Shown here piece after piece: positions 20,629-29,371 of a stretch of DNA of 64,000 nucleotides (position 1 is the first letter of the stretch; every line of letters starts with the position of its first letter). The position numbers were made by a program, and so were the translations under genes. The DNA lies in contig BLSF01000094.1 in assembly GCA_012862575.1 (NCBI GenBank), positions 1 to 64,000 on the forward strand, written 5' to 3'. The stretch comes from Parietichytrium sp. I65-24A. Its lineage: Eukaryota; Sar; Bigyra; Thraustochytrida; Thraustochytriidae. The notes below the pieces were generated by a model, which saw only the letters and a list, made by a program, of their open reading frames with translations, was not told the DNA's origin and did not search any database.

Positions 20629-22124
20629 GTATGGAAGCCGTTGTTCCACTTTCTCTTCTCCTTTCTCCTTACTCCCTCTGCCTTGTCTGATGGATAGCCT
20701 TTTATATATCAATTGACTAGCAGATACAGTTATTCACGAACCAGTCCTCGAGAACTGTCCCCGGGGACACTTGCACGTACGCGGAACTCTCTCTCTCTCC
20801 TGCGGCAGTAGCAGTCGGTTAGCAAATCGACTACGGTCAGATCTGGTCTTACGTTTGCGAGTAGGAATGAGTGTGGATATGTTACTAACCGGGATATTTC
20901 TCGGCTTTCTATCTTGCTTGTTTTGGGGGGACGTATTGGATTGGAATGGATTGGATGGTACTTATCAAATCAATGTTTTCTTTTCGGAAATCCAGAACCC
21001 GAAATGATTCTGAATACTTTGATTTCAGAACTCAGAGCATCGTCAATCAGAATTCAGAGGATTCGATGATGCTGTGCCACAGCGTCATCATTCTGGGTTG
21101 CGCAAAATGGCGCAAAACAGCGTTTTAATCTTCCTGAAAAACGTTCCGCAGGTTAGGTTAAGCGCAACCCTTTTCAGAGCATAGTCCCATGCGTATACTA
21201 TGAACTGCTATCAGTCAGTTCCAGCGAACAATAGTGCGCGGCGATAACCACGCCTCAGACCTAGTGTGGCTGCTAATAATCGTTAATAGCAGCCTCCATG
21301 ACTAGTAGAGGACACTAAACGTCAGTCTCTGGAAATCCCATTAGCGTTTTGATAACCAATCGCCTAGTAGTACGGAGAGTTGATGATCTAGCGAAATACT
21401 AATTGCGTTTAATAGAGGGGTAGGACTCCAAGCGTGGTCGAGAAGGAAGGAAACAGGAGAATTGGCTAAGACTTCAGGATAGCGCCACACTACCCCTTCG
21501 TCTCCTTCTCCTTAGGACGCTCTCAGCAGACACTACCATCGCACTAGCACCCCAACTTTGTGGATGGGAGCCAGCGAACATAACGAACAACTAGCCCATC
21601 CCAACCCATACTCTACGACCGGGAGTAGGCTCGGGACTTTCCCTACTCACTTTGACACATAGCGAAATCAACAACAACGACTCGGGTCTACCGACTACTC
21701 TAAAACTTCCACTACCACTGGGTTGTGCGAGAGATAGGCTAAACTATAGCGAGTGAGTGAATGAATGAATGAATGAATGAATGAATGCAATGAATGCAAT
21801 GAGTGAACGAACGAAAGATAACGAAAGTATACGAAAGTGCTAAGTTCTAACATTGATCTGATTGATCTGATTGACCATAATTGATCGATTGTTATTGTAC
21901 AACAATGAGCAATGAGTGGAAAAGGAGAAGCCAAAGCCTTTGGCTAGACATGGTTAGACAGATGGATAGGAAGGAACGGAGTGAACGGAGGTAACGGAGG
22001 AGATGGAGATGGCGGAGTGGAGCGCGAAGGAGAAGGATAAGGAGAAGAAGAGCAAGTGCGAAAGCGTATCACACCCAGCAATTAGCAATTGAGCAATTGA
22101 CTGCGAAGAGTGAGAGAAGCGAAG
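20629..22124. other. divergent spacer between GANAB and EF-Tu
   Basis: No gene seen in about 1.5 kb. It holds a TGTCCCCGGGGACA palindrome (20756-20769), TCAGAAT-type repeats (21000-21060) and a (GAGT/GAAT)n tract (21751-21787). An unrecognised stretch around 21170-21660 may be decayed mobile DNA, but shows no coding remnant. Confidence 0.45.
21751..21807. repeat. (GAGT)/(GAAT)n tetranucleotide microsatellite
   Basis: GAGTGAGT followed by about nine GAAT units and two ATGAATGCA-type units, roughly 320-370 bp upstream of the EF-Tu start. Confidence 0.9.
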
Positions 22125-23405
22125 ATGTCGTTCTTGTTCGGAAGGAGCTTGGCTCGCACAGCTGTGACTGCGCCTTTCAAGCGCGCAGTGCAGACCACGC
22201 AACTGCGCCCATTCAGCGAGGCGTTTAAGCGCGACTTGCCGCATTGCAATATTGGAACCATCGGACATGTCGATCATGGAAAGACCACTTTGACCGCGGC
22301 CATCACCAGGGTTCTCTCGGAGATTGACCCAACGCATGCTACCTTTTTGAGCTACGACTCCATCGACAAGGCTCCTGAGGAGAAGGCCCGTGGTATCACC
22401 ATTGCCACTTCCCATGTGGAGTACAGGACCACGAAGAGGCACTACGCACATGTGGACTGCCCTGGCCACGCTGATTACGTGAAGAACATGATTACCGGAG
22501 CAGCGCAGATGGACGGTGCAATCCTCGTCGTGTCCGCTGCTGATGGCCCTATGCCGCAGACCCGCGAGCACATTCTTCTCGCCCGCCAGGTCGGTGTGCC
22601 TTCCATCGTGGTGTTCCTCAACAAGTGCGACGCCGTCGACGATGAGGAGATGTATGAGATCGTAGAGATGGAGGTCCGCGAGCTGTTGGACAAATACGGA
22701 TTCCCTGGTGACGACACCCCAATCGTCCGCGGATCTGCGCTCATGGCTGTTGAAGGCAAGGACGGCAAATACGGCAAGCCTGCAATCATGGAGCTCATGG
22801 ACAACGTGGACTCGTACATCCCACAGCCAACCCGCGACCTTGACAAACCGTTCCTGATGCCTATAGAAGATGTCTTCTCCATCCCTGGACGTGGTACCGT
22901 CGTGACCGGCCGTGTGGAGCAGGGTATCCTCAAGACCGGAGACGAGGTGGAAATCATTGGAAACGGCAGCAACACCAAGACTACCTGCACCGGAGTAGAG
23001 ATGTTCAAGAAGTCCCTTGACCGTGGTGAGGCCGGAGACAACGTAGGAGCTCTCCTCCGTGGTGTCCGCCGCGACGATGTCAGCCGTGGCCAGGTCCTCG
23101 CTGCTCCAAACACCGTCAAGCAGCATAAGAAGTTTGAGGCTCAGGTCTACGTTCTCGCAAAGGAGGAGGGTGGCCGCCACACTCCATTCTTCAACAACTA
23201 CCGCCCACAGTTCTACTTCCGTACTGCTGATGTGACTGGAGGAGTTGCCCTTCCAGAGGGCATGGAGATGGTCATGCCAGGAGATGACGCTACCTTCACT
23301 GTCGAGCTTCACACCCCTACCCCTATGCAGGAGGGTCTCCGCTTCGCTATCCGCGAGGGAGGCCGCACTGTTGGTCGTGGAGCTGTGTCCAAGATCCTTG
23401 AATAA
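22125..23405 (+). CDS. TUFM: Mitochondrial translation elongation factor Tu
   Basis: 426 aa, one exon, ATG at 22125. A presequence ([30 protein letters not shown], about 1-35) precedes the bacterial-type EF-Tu core: P-loop GHVDHGKT, switch I with [36 protein letters not shown] and GSAL. Domain 2 has the [14 protein letters not shown] motif, and domain 3 ends [11 protein letters not shown]. It delivers aminoacyl-tRNA to the mitochondrial ribosome in a GTP-dependent manner. The mitochondrial rather than plastid assignment rests on the arginine-rich, short presequence and the absence of other plastid signs. Codon use is noticeably more C-ending than its neighbours, as expected for a highly expressed gene. 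Confidence 0.95.
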   Translation: MSFLFGRSLARTAVTAPFKRAVQTTQLRPFSEAFKRDLPHCNIGTIGHVDHGKTTLTAAITRVLSEIDPTHATFLSYDSIDKAPEEKARGITIATSHVEYRTTKRHYAHVDCPGHADYVKNMITGAAQMDGAILVVSAADGPMPQTREHILLARQVGVPSIVVFLNKCDAVDDEEMYEIVEMEVRELLDKYGFPGDDTPIVRGSALMAVEGKDGKYGKPAIMELMDNVDSYIPQPTRDLDKPFLMPIEDVFSIPGRGTVVTGRVEQGILKTGDEVEIIGNGSNTKTTCTGVEMFKKSLDRGEAGDNVGALLRGVRRDDVSRGQVLAAPNTVKQHKKFEAQVYVLAKEEGGRHTPFFNNYRPQFYFRTADVTGGVALPEGMEMVMPGDDATFTVELHTPTPMQEGLRFAIREGGRTVGRGAVSKILE

Positions 23406-24355
23406 ACAAACATCTTCCTACTTCTTCTTCCATGCAACACAAATCGCTTCTGCCAATTACGACGCTTCGCCTTACGCCTACGTCAAGTAACTGGGACAGC
23501 ATATTTTCTCTTTCTCGTTTTCTGCCCTTCCATGCGTTAGAAAGATCCCATGGGATCTTTCGTACACGTGCCATCTCTCCTTCACTTACGAACTGAACTG
23601 AATGGTAAAGCAGGTTAGAGAGGAACCGTTCGAAACTCATCGTGGCCTTGCTCTCTTCTTCTTCTTCTTCATCTTAAGCAAAAGTTGTTGACGATGGCAC
23701 AGCTTCTCGACTTACCAATGTGTCAGTAATCAGAACCACCCCGCCCCAATACACGATGGATTGGCGACCGACAGTCGCAAGTACCTTTCATAAAAACAAA
23801 AAATATTGGGCGTCTCTTGCAGAAACCTTGTCTTAAAAAAAAAGAAACTCATATAACACTTCACAAACGTCCCACCACCTACGCCAGACCGCGAGTCTCA
23901 TTGCGACCCGGAAAGCTTAGACACGAGAAACCGTTTCTGATCCAGCCCAACGCTCGCTTTGAGCCAGGATATTGACAACAACCGCCGGCACGCGAAATCC
24001 AATCCGCCAAATACAAGTGTCCCAGATTCCATCGACTTCCAACAACATCCGAACGCAAAGGTTCCATTCGCACTGTCTTCTTTTGCGCTTGCCAAGCTGC
24101 TCTTGCTAACGTTTCACAGTGCAAATGCAGATACAAGTACACAGTCAGTACACGTAACCAAACGCTGAGCATCGCTGAGCCGTTCGCAAAAGTTAAGTTC
24201 GATCACAAGTCCAAGTCAGCGTCTCTCTTTTCAGAGCACATTGCGTCCGAGCAGAAGAGCAGTTGCAGAAGCCAGAGACAGAGACGGAGACACAGACAGA
24301 GACGGAGAAGGAGGAGGCAAAGGTAGAAGAGTGGCAACGCTGTAAAAGTTGGACC
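23406..24355. other. spacer downstream of EF-Tu with a 22-bp palindrome
   Basis: No gene seen. It contains a perfect palindrome (23540-23561), TCTTC repeats (23650-23672) and an A-rich tract (23834-23844). The stretch 24230-24350 is GAGACAGAGAC-rich and is probably the 5'UTR of the next gene. Confidence 0.5.
23540..23561. other. 22-bp perfect inverted repeat downstream of EF-Tu
   Basis: The core AAAGATCCCATGGGATCTTT is flanked by G and C, so all 22 bases pair. It lies 135 bp past the EF-Tu stop, probably in the 3'UTR or at its end. It could form an RNA hairpin or bind a dimeric factor. Confidence 0.45.
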
Positions 24356-25058
24356 ATGTCGGAGAGCAAGTTGGGCCGCGAAGGCAAGTACGCCGGTGGG
24401 GACGACTCGGGCCATGAGGAGGAGAGCGAAGACTGCATCGAGCTGACGGCGGTGCGGTTCGTCGGGGACTCGGCGCTGTGCCCGGTGCAAGACAGGCTCG
24501 AGTTTGAGCTGGAGTTTGATGCGCTCAGGAAGATTCGGAATGCTTCGTGGGAGGTCAAGGTGAGTTTGTTGGCCTTTTGGGAGAGACGACGTGCATCGTT
24601 CGCGCGGGGCAGCGCTTGGGCTTTTCGGTTTGGTCGGTGTTTTGGGTCAAAGGCGAACGACTAACGAAGGGATTGTTCCTGTCGGCAGTATCTCGTGGAC
24701 ACGGTGGCCAAACGAAACATTATCAGTAAGTTGGGATGACAGAGTGCGAGTTTGGATCGAGTAATAACAGTGATGGTGGTGTTCACAACTTTTCATATTT
24801 GTGCGGCTTGCAGTTCTTGGAAGGACTCCGGAAGAGGACTACAACGGAGACAGTTCTTTTCACTTTGCTGTGGAAAAGGTCGACGTAAGCAGAATTAAGC
24901 CGAGCCACCTGTCGAATGCCGGCCTTCTGATCTGTGAACTTTGCGAAGAAGGAGTTGCGATCGCCGAGATTAAAATGGTCGTGCAGGTGTCACGCCAAAA
25001 GCTGCCAGGGTCTGAGTCAGAGGAGCTTATTCGCTGCATCTACAGTCCCTTGGGATAA
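24356..25058 (+). CDS. Small ASF1-like beta-sandwich protein, three exons, function unknown
   Basis: Exons 24356-24559, 24689-24725 (37 nt microexon) and 24814-25058. The introns (129 and 88 bp) have GTGAGT and GTAAGT donors and CAG acceptors. Phases agree and give 161 aa without stops. The order of elements resembles the histone chaperone ASF1: IELTAVRFVGDSA, then LEFELEFDALRKIRNASWEVKYLVD, IILGRTPEE, FHFAVEKVDVSRI and a closing AEIKMVVQVSRQ strand. Here the first strand is preceded by an acidic tail, SGHEEESEDC. Similarity is at the level of pattern only; ASF1's histone-contact residues were not confirmed. An immunoglobulin-like adaptor is the safest reading. Confidence 0.7.
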
Positions 25059-25527
25059 GCGACCACTTTATACGAGTAGCTTTGCGTTTCTGAATGCCCT
25101 GTCACCACGAACTAAAATTTACAACTGCCAAACACTGCGTTTTGGATTGGTTGGGAAATGCAACTGACGCGCTTTTATGGGAGATGAAATTTTTTGTGTG
25201 CCAGCGGGGCCCATACAAGGAAAACATCGGAGACCGCTCTAGAGCTAGTCTCCTTCATATTTTTTTTCTTAATTTGTAAATTTTTCGCTGGGTTATGAAA
25301 TGTGTTTTTGTACGTATTTTCCAAGGTGCTGTAAAGACTTGGTTGGGTTGTGTCGTGCCGTTGCGCTTTTGTGGAGTGATACCTCGCAAATCTCGGCACC
25401 TTTCCAGCCTTCACGAGCTGAATAAGCAAGAATTTAGAGCAGTTTAAACAAGCAGGCCAAGTGAAGTCGAGCGGACAGACTGTGCGACGAACCATTCCGC
25501 AACGCCGCCGCCACCACCGTCGCGCTC
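25059..25527. other. convergent spacer
   Basis: 3' regions of the ASF1-like and NDUFB8-like genes. It is AT-rich around 25240-25330 with poly-T runs. No gene seen. Confidence 0.5.
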
Positions 25528-25953
25528 TCAAGCCTTGCCGAGGCTGGCATTCATAATCTCCTCGTCGTACTCGCGGCTCACAGCGAGACGCTTGGACTCT
25601 GGATCCACCACGTACTTGATAAAGCTGTACAGAGTCACAAAGAAGCCAATGCCGCCAAACCACATTGCCACACCTTGCAAGCGAGTGTAATTTGGCGCAT
25701 CAAAGTCCAAAGTCATCTCCGGTGCAACACCATCATCCCACAGCAAATCTGCCTGCTCATACAGCGGCTTGGAAGGAGCTGCTTGCTGCACGACAGGAGG
25801 CGCCGGGTACCCCCCTGCTCCGCGCACTAGTCCTCCGCGGCTTTGTTGTACGACAACGCGCTTGGCACTCACATTCCCTCTCAATGTCGCCTGATGCTTG
25901 GCCACCTTGGCCACGCGAGCAGCGAGCATTAGGCTGTTCCTTGCCGGCACCAT
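25528..25953 (-). CDS. NDUFB8: Complex I accessory subunit, NDUFB8/ASHI-like
   Basis: 141 aa, one exon. The N-terminus MVPARNSLMLAARVAKVAKHQATLRG is a mitochondrial presequence. A Pro-rich stretch with YEQADLLWDDGVAPEMTLDFDAP follows, then a single membrane helix (MWFGGIGFFVTLYSFIKYVV, about 97-116) and a charged tail. The W-D-[DE]-G-x-A-P-E segment before one helix is characteristic of NDUFB8-type subunits of the mitochondrial membrane arm. Identification rests on this layout and size, not on an alignment. Confidence 0.65.
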   Translation of the reverse strand: MVPARNSLMLAARVAKVAKHQATLRGNVSAKRVVVQQSRGGLVRGAGGYPAPPVVQQAAPSKPLYEQADLLWDDGVAPEMTLDFDAPNYTRLQGVAMWFGGIGFFVTLYSFIKYVVDPESKRLAVSREYDEEIMNASLGKA

Positions 25954-27014
25954 TCTTTCTTTATCTTTCTTTGCTAGCTTCTTTGTGAATCGCCAATTTG
26001 AGAGTGCGAGGTTGTGTGAGTGAGTGAGTGTACAGTGTGTGAATCGCAGCGCCGATGTGTCCGCGTAAGGTCTCGTGGTGGAGACTGAGACAGCCGACTT
26101 GACCCAAACGCTGACTGAACCCTAGGAATAAGGAAGCTTGGGTTTGTTCGTTGGAGGACGCGGGGTCTTGTGGGCTGGAGCGAGGGCACGGCGCTGGAAG
26201 GGTGTTTGTTATGAGACCTGGAAGTATTCCTGGAACGATGATGGATGGCGTCGTAGACGAGGCCGATGCACGTCTTTTAAAATGTAAAATTCAAAATCAA
26301 AACATTTTACATGCAAAACTTGTGAAATGTGAAAAATAAAAAGCACCAACGAGTGAATGACTGAACGAAGCAGTCCCTTTGTCCGCTCAAGTATACATAA
26401 ATGCCTGGCGCCAAGTGCCAATCGTATGGATGAAGATGTTCTCACGGTCAGCGCAGTCATTTAATTTTTCCAATTCATGATCCTTGTCTTGATCTTTATC
26501 TTGATCATCATCTTCATCTTGACCTTCAGAACATCTTCTGGTTTTGAACTTCTGAATTCTGAATTCAGATCAATCAATCTCAATCAATCAATCAATGTTC
26601 ATGAAAAGAACGTTTCAATCGCACAAACAAACAACTAAAGAAAGCATCATGTCGCATCGATCGATCCAGGACTCTCACGCCGTGTCCCTCCGACCTGCCA
26701 CTATCTCCCACAGCACTTCTCGTTCTCATTTGGAAACAAGTTCTGAAGTATTAGTCTAATAAACAAAGGAGATAGGAGATGGAGATTGAATTGTCACAGT
26801 CTGCCAACCCTGTCGGCCAAACCCAAATACCGGTACCAGTACTCGAGTACCTCAAAAATACTAATCGGATCAAACGATCTTGATAGATGGTATAGTATCT
26901 GACAGTGAATCAATTGATCCAAGTTCGCTTCGCAGTCAATGCATGTCAATGCAATGCGTTTCAACTCAATCAACAAGTTTCAACTCGAAGCGAGACACGC
27001 GCCAAACGCGAAAG

Positions 27015-27049
27015 GCCAATCGCCAATCGCCAATCGCCAATCGCCAATT
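27015..27049. repeat. GCCAATC heptamer array x5
   Basis: Four exact GCCAATC copies plus GCCAATT, 150-185 bp upstream of the monooxygenase start. Each unit contains a CCAAT core, so it could act as a cluster of CCAAT boxes. Confidence 0.9.
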
Positions 27050-27161
27050 GCGCAAAGAGTTGTTTGTTGACCCGGAGGGCACCGTGACACACAAGAAAGC
27101 GAGTGTGGTCTGAAGGTTTCAGGAACGCTGGGGCGAGCAGGCGTGGCAGAGAAGGAACGAA

Positions 27162-27190
27162 CGGGAACGGGAAACGGGAAACGGGAAACG
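27162..27190. repeat. CGGGAAA heptamer array
   Basis: CGGGAA followed by three CGGGAAA units, directly before the start codon at 27200. Probably transcribed 5'UTR. Confidence 0.9.
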
Positions 27191-27199
27191 GCAGGAAGG

Positions 27200-28471
27200 A
27201 TGTCTGCGTGCGTGAAATCGTGCATCGTTGTCGGAGGTGGCATTGGCGGACTTGCCACGGCCGCGGCGCTGCTGCGTAAAGGTGTTGCGGTGAAGCTGGT
27301 CGAAAAGGCGCCGCACTTCTCACCCACTGCGGGAGCGGGTTTCGGCTTCTCTCCGAACGGCCAAGCATGCTTGAAGCATATCGGGATAGAAGGCCTTGAG
27401 AAGCTTGGGCCAGTCTTTCAAAAACATATTCTGCTCAATAGAGACTTTTCCGAGGTGCTCATCGAAGGCTCCTCGTTTGAAATGATTCACAAAAGGTTTG
27501 GACTGGGGATCATCGGCACTGTCCGTGCGGAACTCGTGGATCTCTTGCTGGAGCCTTTAAAGGAAAAGAATGTGGTGCACTACAACACAGAGGTTGTGGA
27601 TGTCACGCAAGATGAGCACTCTGTCAAGGTGCACTACAAGGACGGGACCTCCGACACGGCAGATTTGTGTGTTGGAGCGGACGGCATTCACAGCAGGGTT
27701 TTGAAGGCAATTTTCCCCGATCGGGTGCTTGACCCAATATATTCTGGCAAAAACATATTTTACGGGGTCATAGAAAATGCCGTTGGACCAAACAAGAAGG
27801 TGAATTTTGACCACAGGCTCCTTGGACGATCAGAAGACATTGTCCAGGGTTACTCTTTGCTCGGGGAATTCATCGCATTCCCGTGCGGCAACAATGGCAA
27901 GTTCATCTGGGCACAAACGCACACTGGAGCGAGCGCTAACGCTGAGGAGTGGGGAAAGTCGTCTTCGCCGAGAAGCATTCTGAACGAGCTGTTCAAAAAA
28001 CACAACATCGCTCCAGACTCCATTCTTGGCGAGGCAGCAGCCAAGACGAAGGACTCAAATCTCTTACATTTTCCACTTAATTATCGCAAGCACCAGAAGG
28101 AATGGGTAAATGGCCGCGTCTGCTTGCTCGGCGACTCGTGCCATGCCACTTTGCCATACGTCGGCCAAGGCGCAAACCAGGCTATTGAAGACGCGGTTGT
28201 CCTCGCTGACATGCTCGCAAAACATGATAATCTCTCTACTGCTCTTAACGAGTACCACAAGGCACGGGGACCAAGAACCAAAGCCGTCGTTGACATGGCC
28301 AGCGCGCTTGGAAATTTCACGCACACCAACTCGCGAGTCTATCTCTGGTTCCTGGAGAAGTTTCTCTACTATCTGGTCAAGTCAGGAGCGCTCATCCGAG
28401 CAGCTGCAGACGAGATCGCCACCAAGTCTCCTGTTCCCATACCAATCAAGGACTCCAGCGTTAAGATCTGA
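27200..28471 (+). CDS. FAD-dependent monooxygenase (salicylate-hydroxylase/zeaxanthin-epoxidase-like)
   Basis: 423 aa from the first ATG (AAGGATGTCT). Group A flavoprotein hydroxylase motifs are complete: dinucleotide fold VVGGGIGGLATAAALLRKG (10-28), the mid-domain DG motif CVGADGIHSRVL, and the FAD-phosphate GD motif GRVCLLGDSCHATLPYVGQG followed by ANQAIEDAVVLADML. The usual arginine after the first fold is present in GTVRAELVDLLL. Such enzymes use NAD(P)H and O2 to hydroxylate or epoxidise an aromatic or isoprenoid substrate. Which one cannot be read from sequence. No targeting peptide is evident. Confidence 0.9.
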   Translation: MSACVKSCIVVGGGIGGLATAAALLRKGVAVKLVEKAPHFSPTAGAGFGFSPNGQACLKHIGIEGLEKLGPVFQKHILLNRDFSEVLIEGSSFEMIHKRFGLGIIGTVRAELVDLLLEPLKEKNVVHYNTEVVDVTQDEHSVKVHYKDGTSDTADLCVGADGIHSRVLKAIFPDRVLDPIYSGKNIFYGVIENAVGPNKKVNFDHRLLGRSEDIVQGYSLLGEFIAFPCGNNGKFIWAQTHTGASANAEEWGKSSSPRSILNELFKKHNIAPDSILGEAAAKTKDSNLLHFPLNYRKHQKEWVNGRVCLLGDSCHATLPYVGQGANQAIEDAVVLADMLAKHDNLSTALNEYHKARGPRTKAVVDMASALGNFTHTNSRVYLWFLEKFLYYLVKSGALIRAAADEIATKSPVPIPIKDSSVKI

Positions 28472-29371
28472 CACATTTTTCCTCAAGACTCGAGAACATC
28501 TCGAGTGTGTGCATCCAATCTCCTGAACTAATCTCCTCATGCCATGCATCAACATCATCTTCATCACCACCCTCTTCACTTCTTCACCCATCTCCAAGCC
28601 CCAACACCACAATCAAACTTTGGCTGGCACTCATTACCTTCCTTCCCACTATCCTGGTCGCACCATGGGCCAATTACATTGCCAATCTATTACACCAAAA
28701 CAGCGCGGCTACTACCAATTGTATAGCAGATGGGGTAAGAGTCGGTGTGCGTGGGCCTGCGAGAAGACCGTTGGCGTCCATATGACCTCAGGCTCATTCA
28801 CCATGGGCGAGTGGAAGAGGATCGGAGCAAGTTTAATGGATTGGCGATGGAATTGGCGTGGTGAGGTCAGAAACAAAGGAAGGAGCCACTCGGTCTCGAG
28901 CCCAGCAGGATTGCGGAGTTGATAATTCGGAAGGAAAGCAGACGCAAGCAAGCAACGGTAAATGCGAAACGACTGCTTTGGTTGCACAAAGTTGTCAGTG
29001 CTCGCTCGCCAAGGTGTGAATTGTCACTGAAAGCGTGCGTGGTGGTTGTTCTGTGGAAACGTGACAAACTTTTGGCGGAGATAAGAAGGGAGCAGGTGGA
29101 AGTTGAGCTTGCGCGCTAGCTCTGCGCAATAGCACGGCCACGTGGAGGACTTTGGAGCGCTTGAGCCTACCTTTGGAGCGCACGCAGGCTGTGTCGCCTC
29201 CCGCAATTGGTAGTCGCCGATCCCTCCACTTCTCTGAAAGCCCCCGCTCGCTCTTGCTCACCTGTTCGTTCAACTATCCCGCAGCATCGGCGGTTGCGAG
29301 GAGTCCTGTCTCGCGCAAGGACATGGACGCGTTTTGCGCGTAAACTCTGGCGCTTTATTAGAGTGGGCTGA
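28472..29371. other. spacer, no gene seen
   Basis: Between two same-strand genes. Several short frames exist but none has protein-like composition. A TGGAGCGC direct repeat lies at 29152-29159 and 29173-29180. Confidence 0.5.

Larger units (their letters stand above)
25954..27199. other. spacer upstream of FAD monooxygenase with heptamer arrays
   Basis: No gene seen. Elements: (GAGT)n 26015-26030 near the NDUFB8-like start; an ATTCTGA/TCAGAAT array 26550-26569; TGACAGTGA 26900-26908; a GCCAATC heptamer array 27015-27049; and a CGGGAAA heptamer array 27162-27190 ending 10 bp before the monooxygenase ATG. Confidence 0.5.

Noticed and set aside
21954-23312. 452-aa open frame antisense to EF-Tu
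   Set aside because: It is a shadow of the codon-biased EF-Tu gene; His/Val/Leu-rich composition, no family, no independent support.
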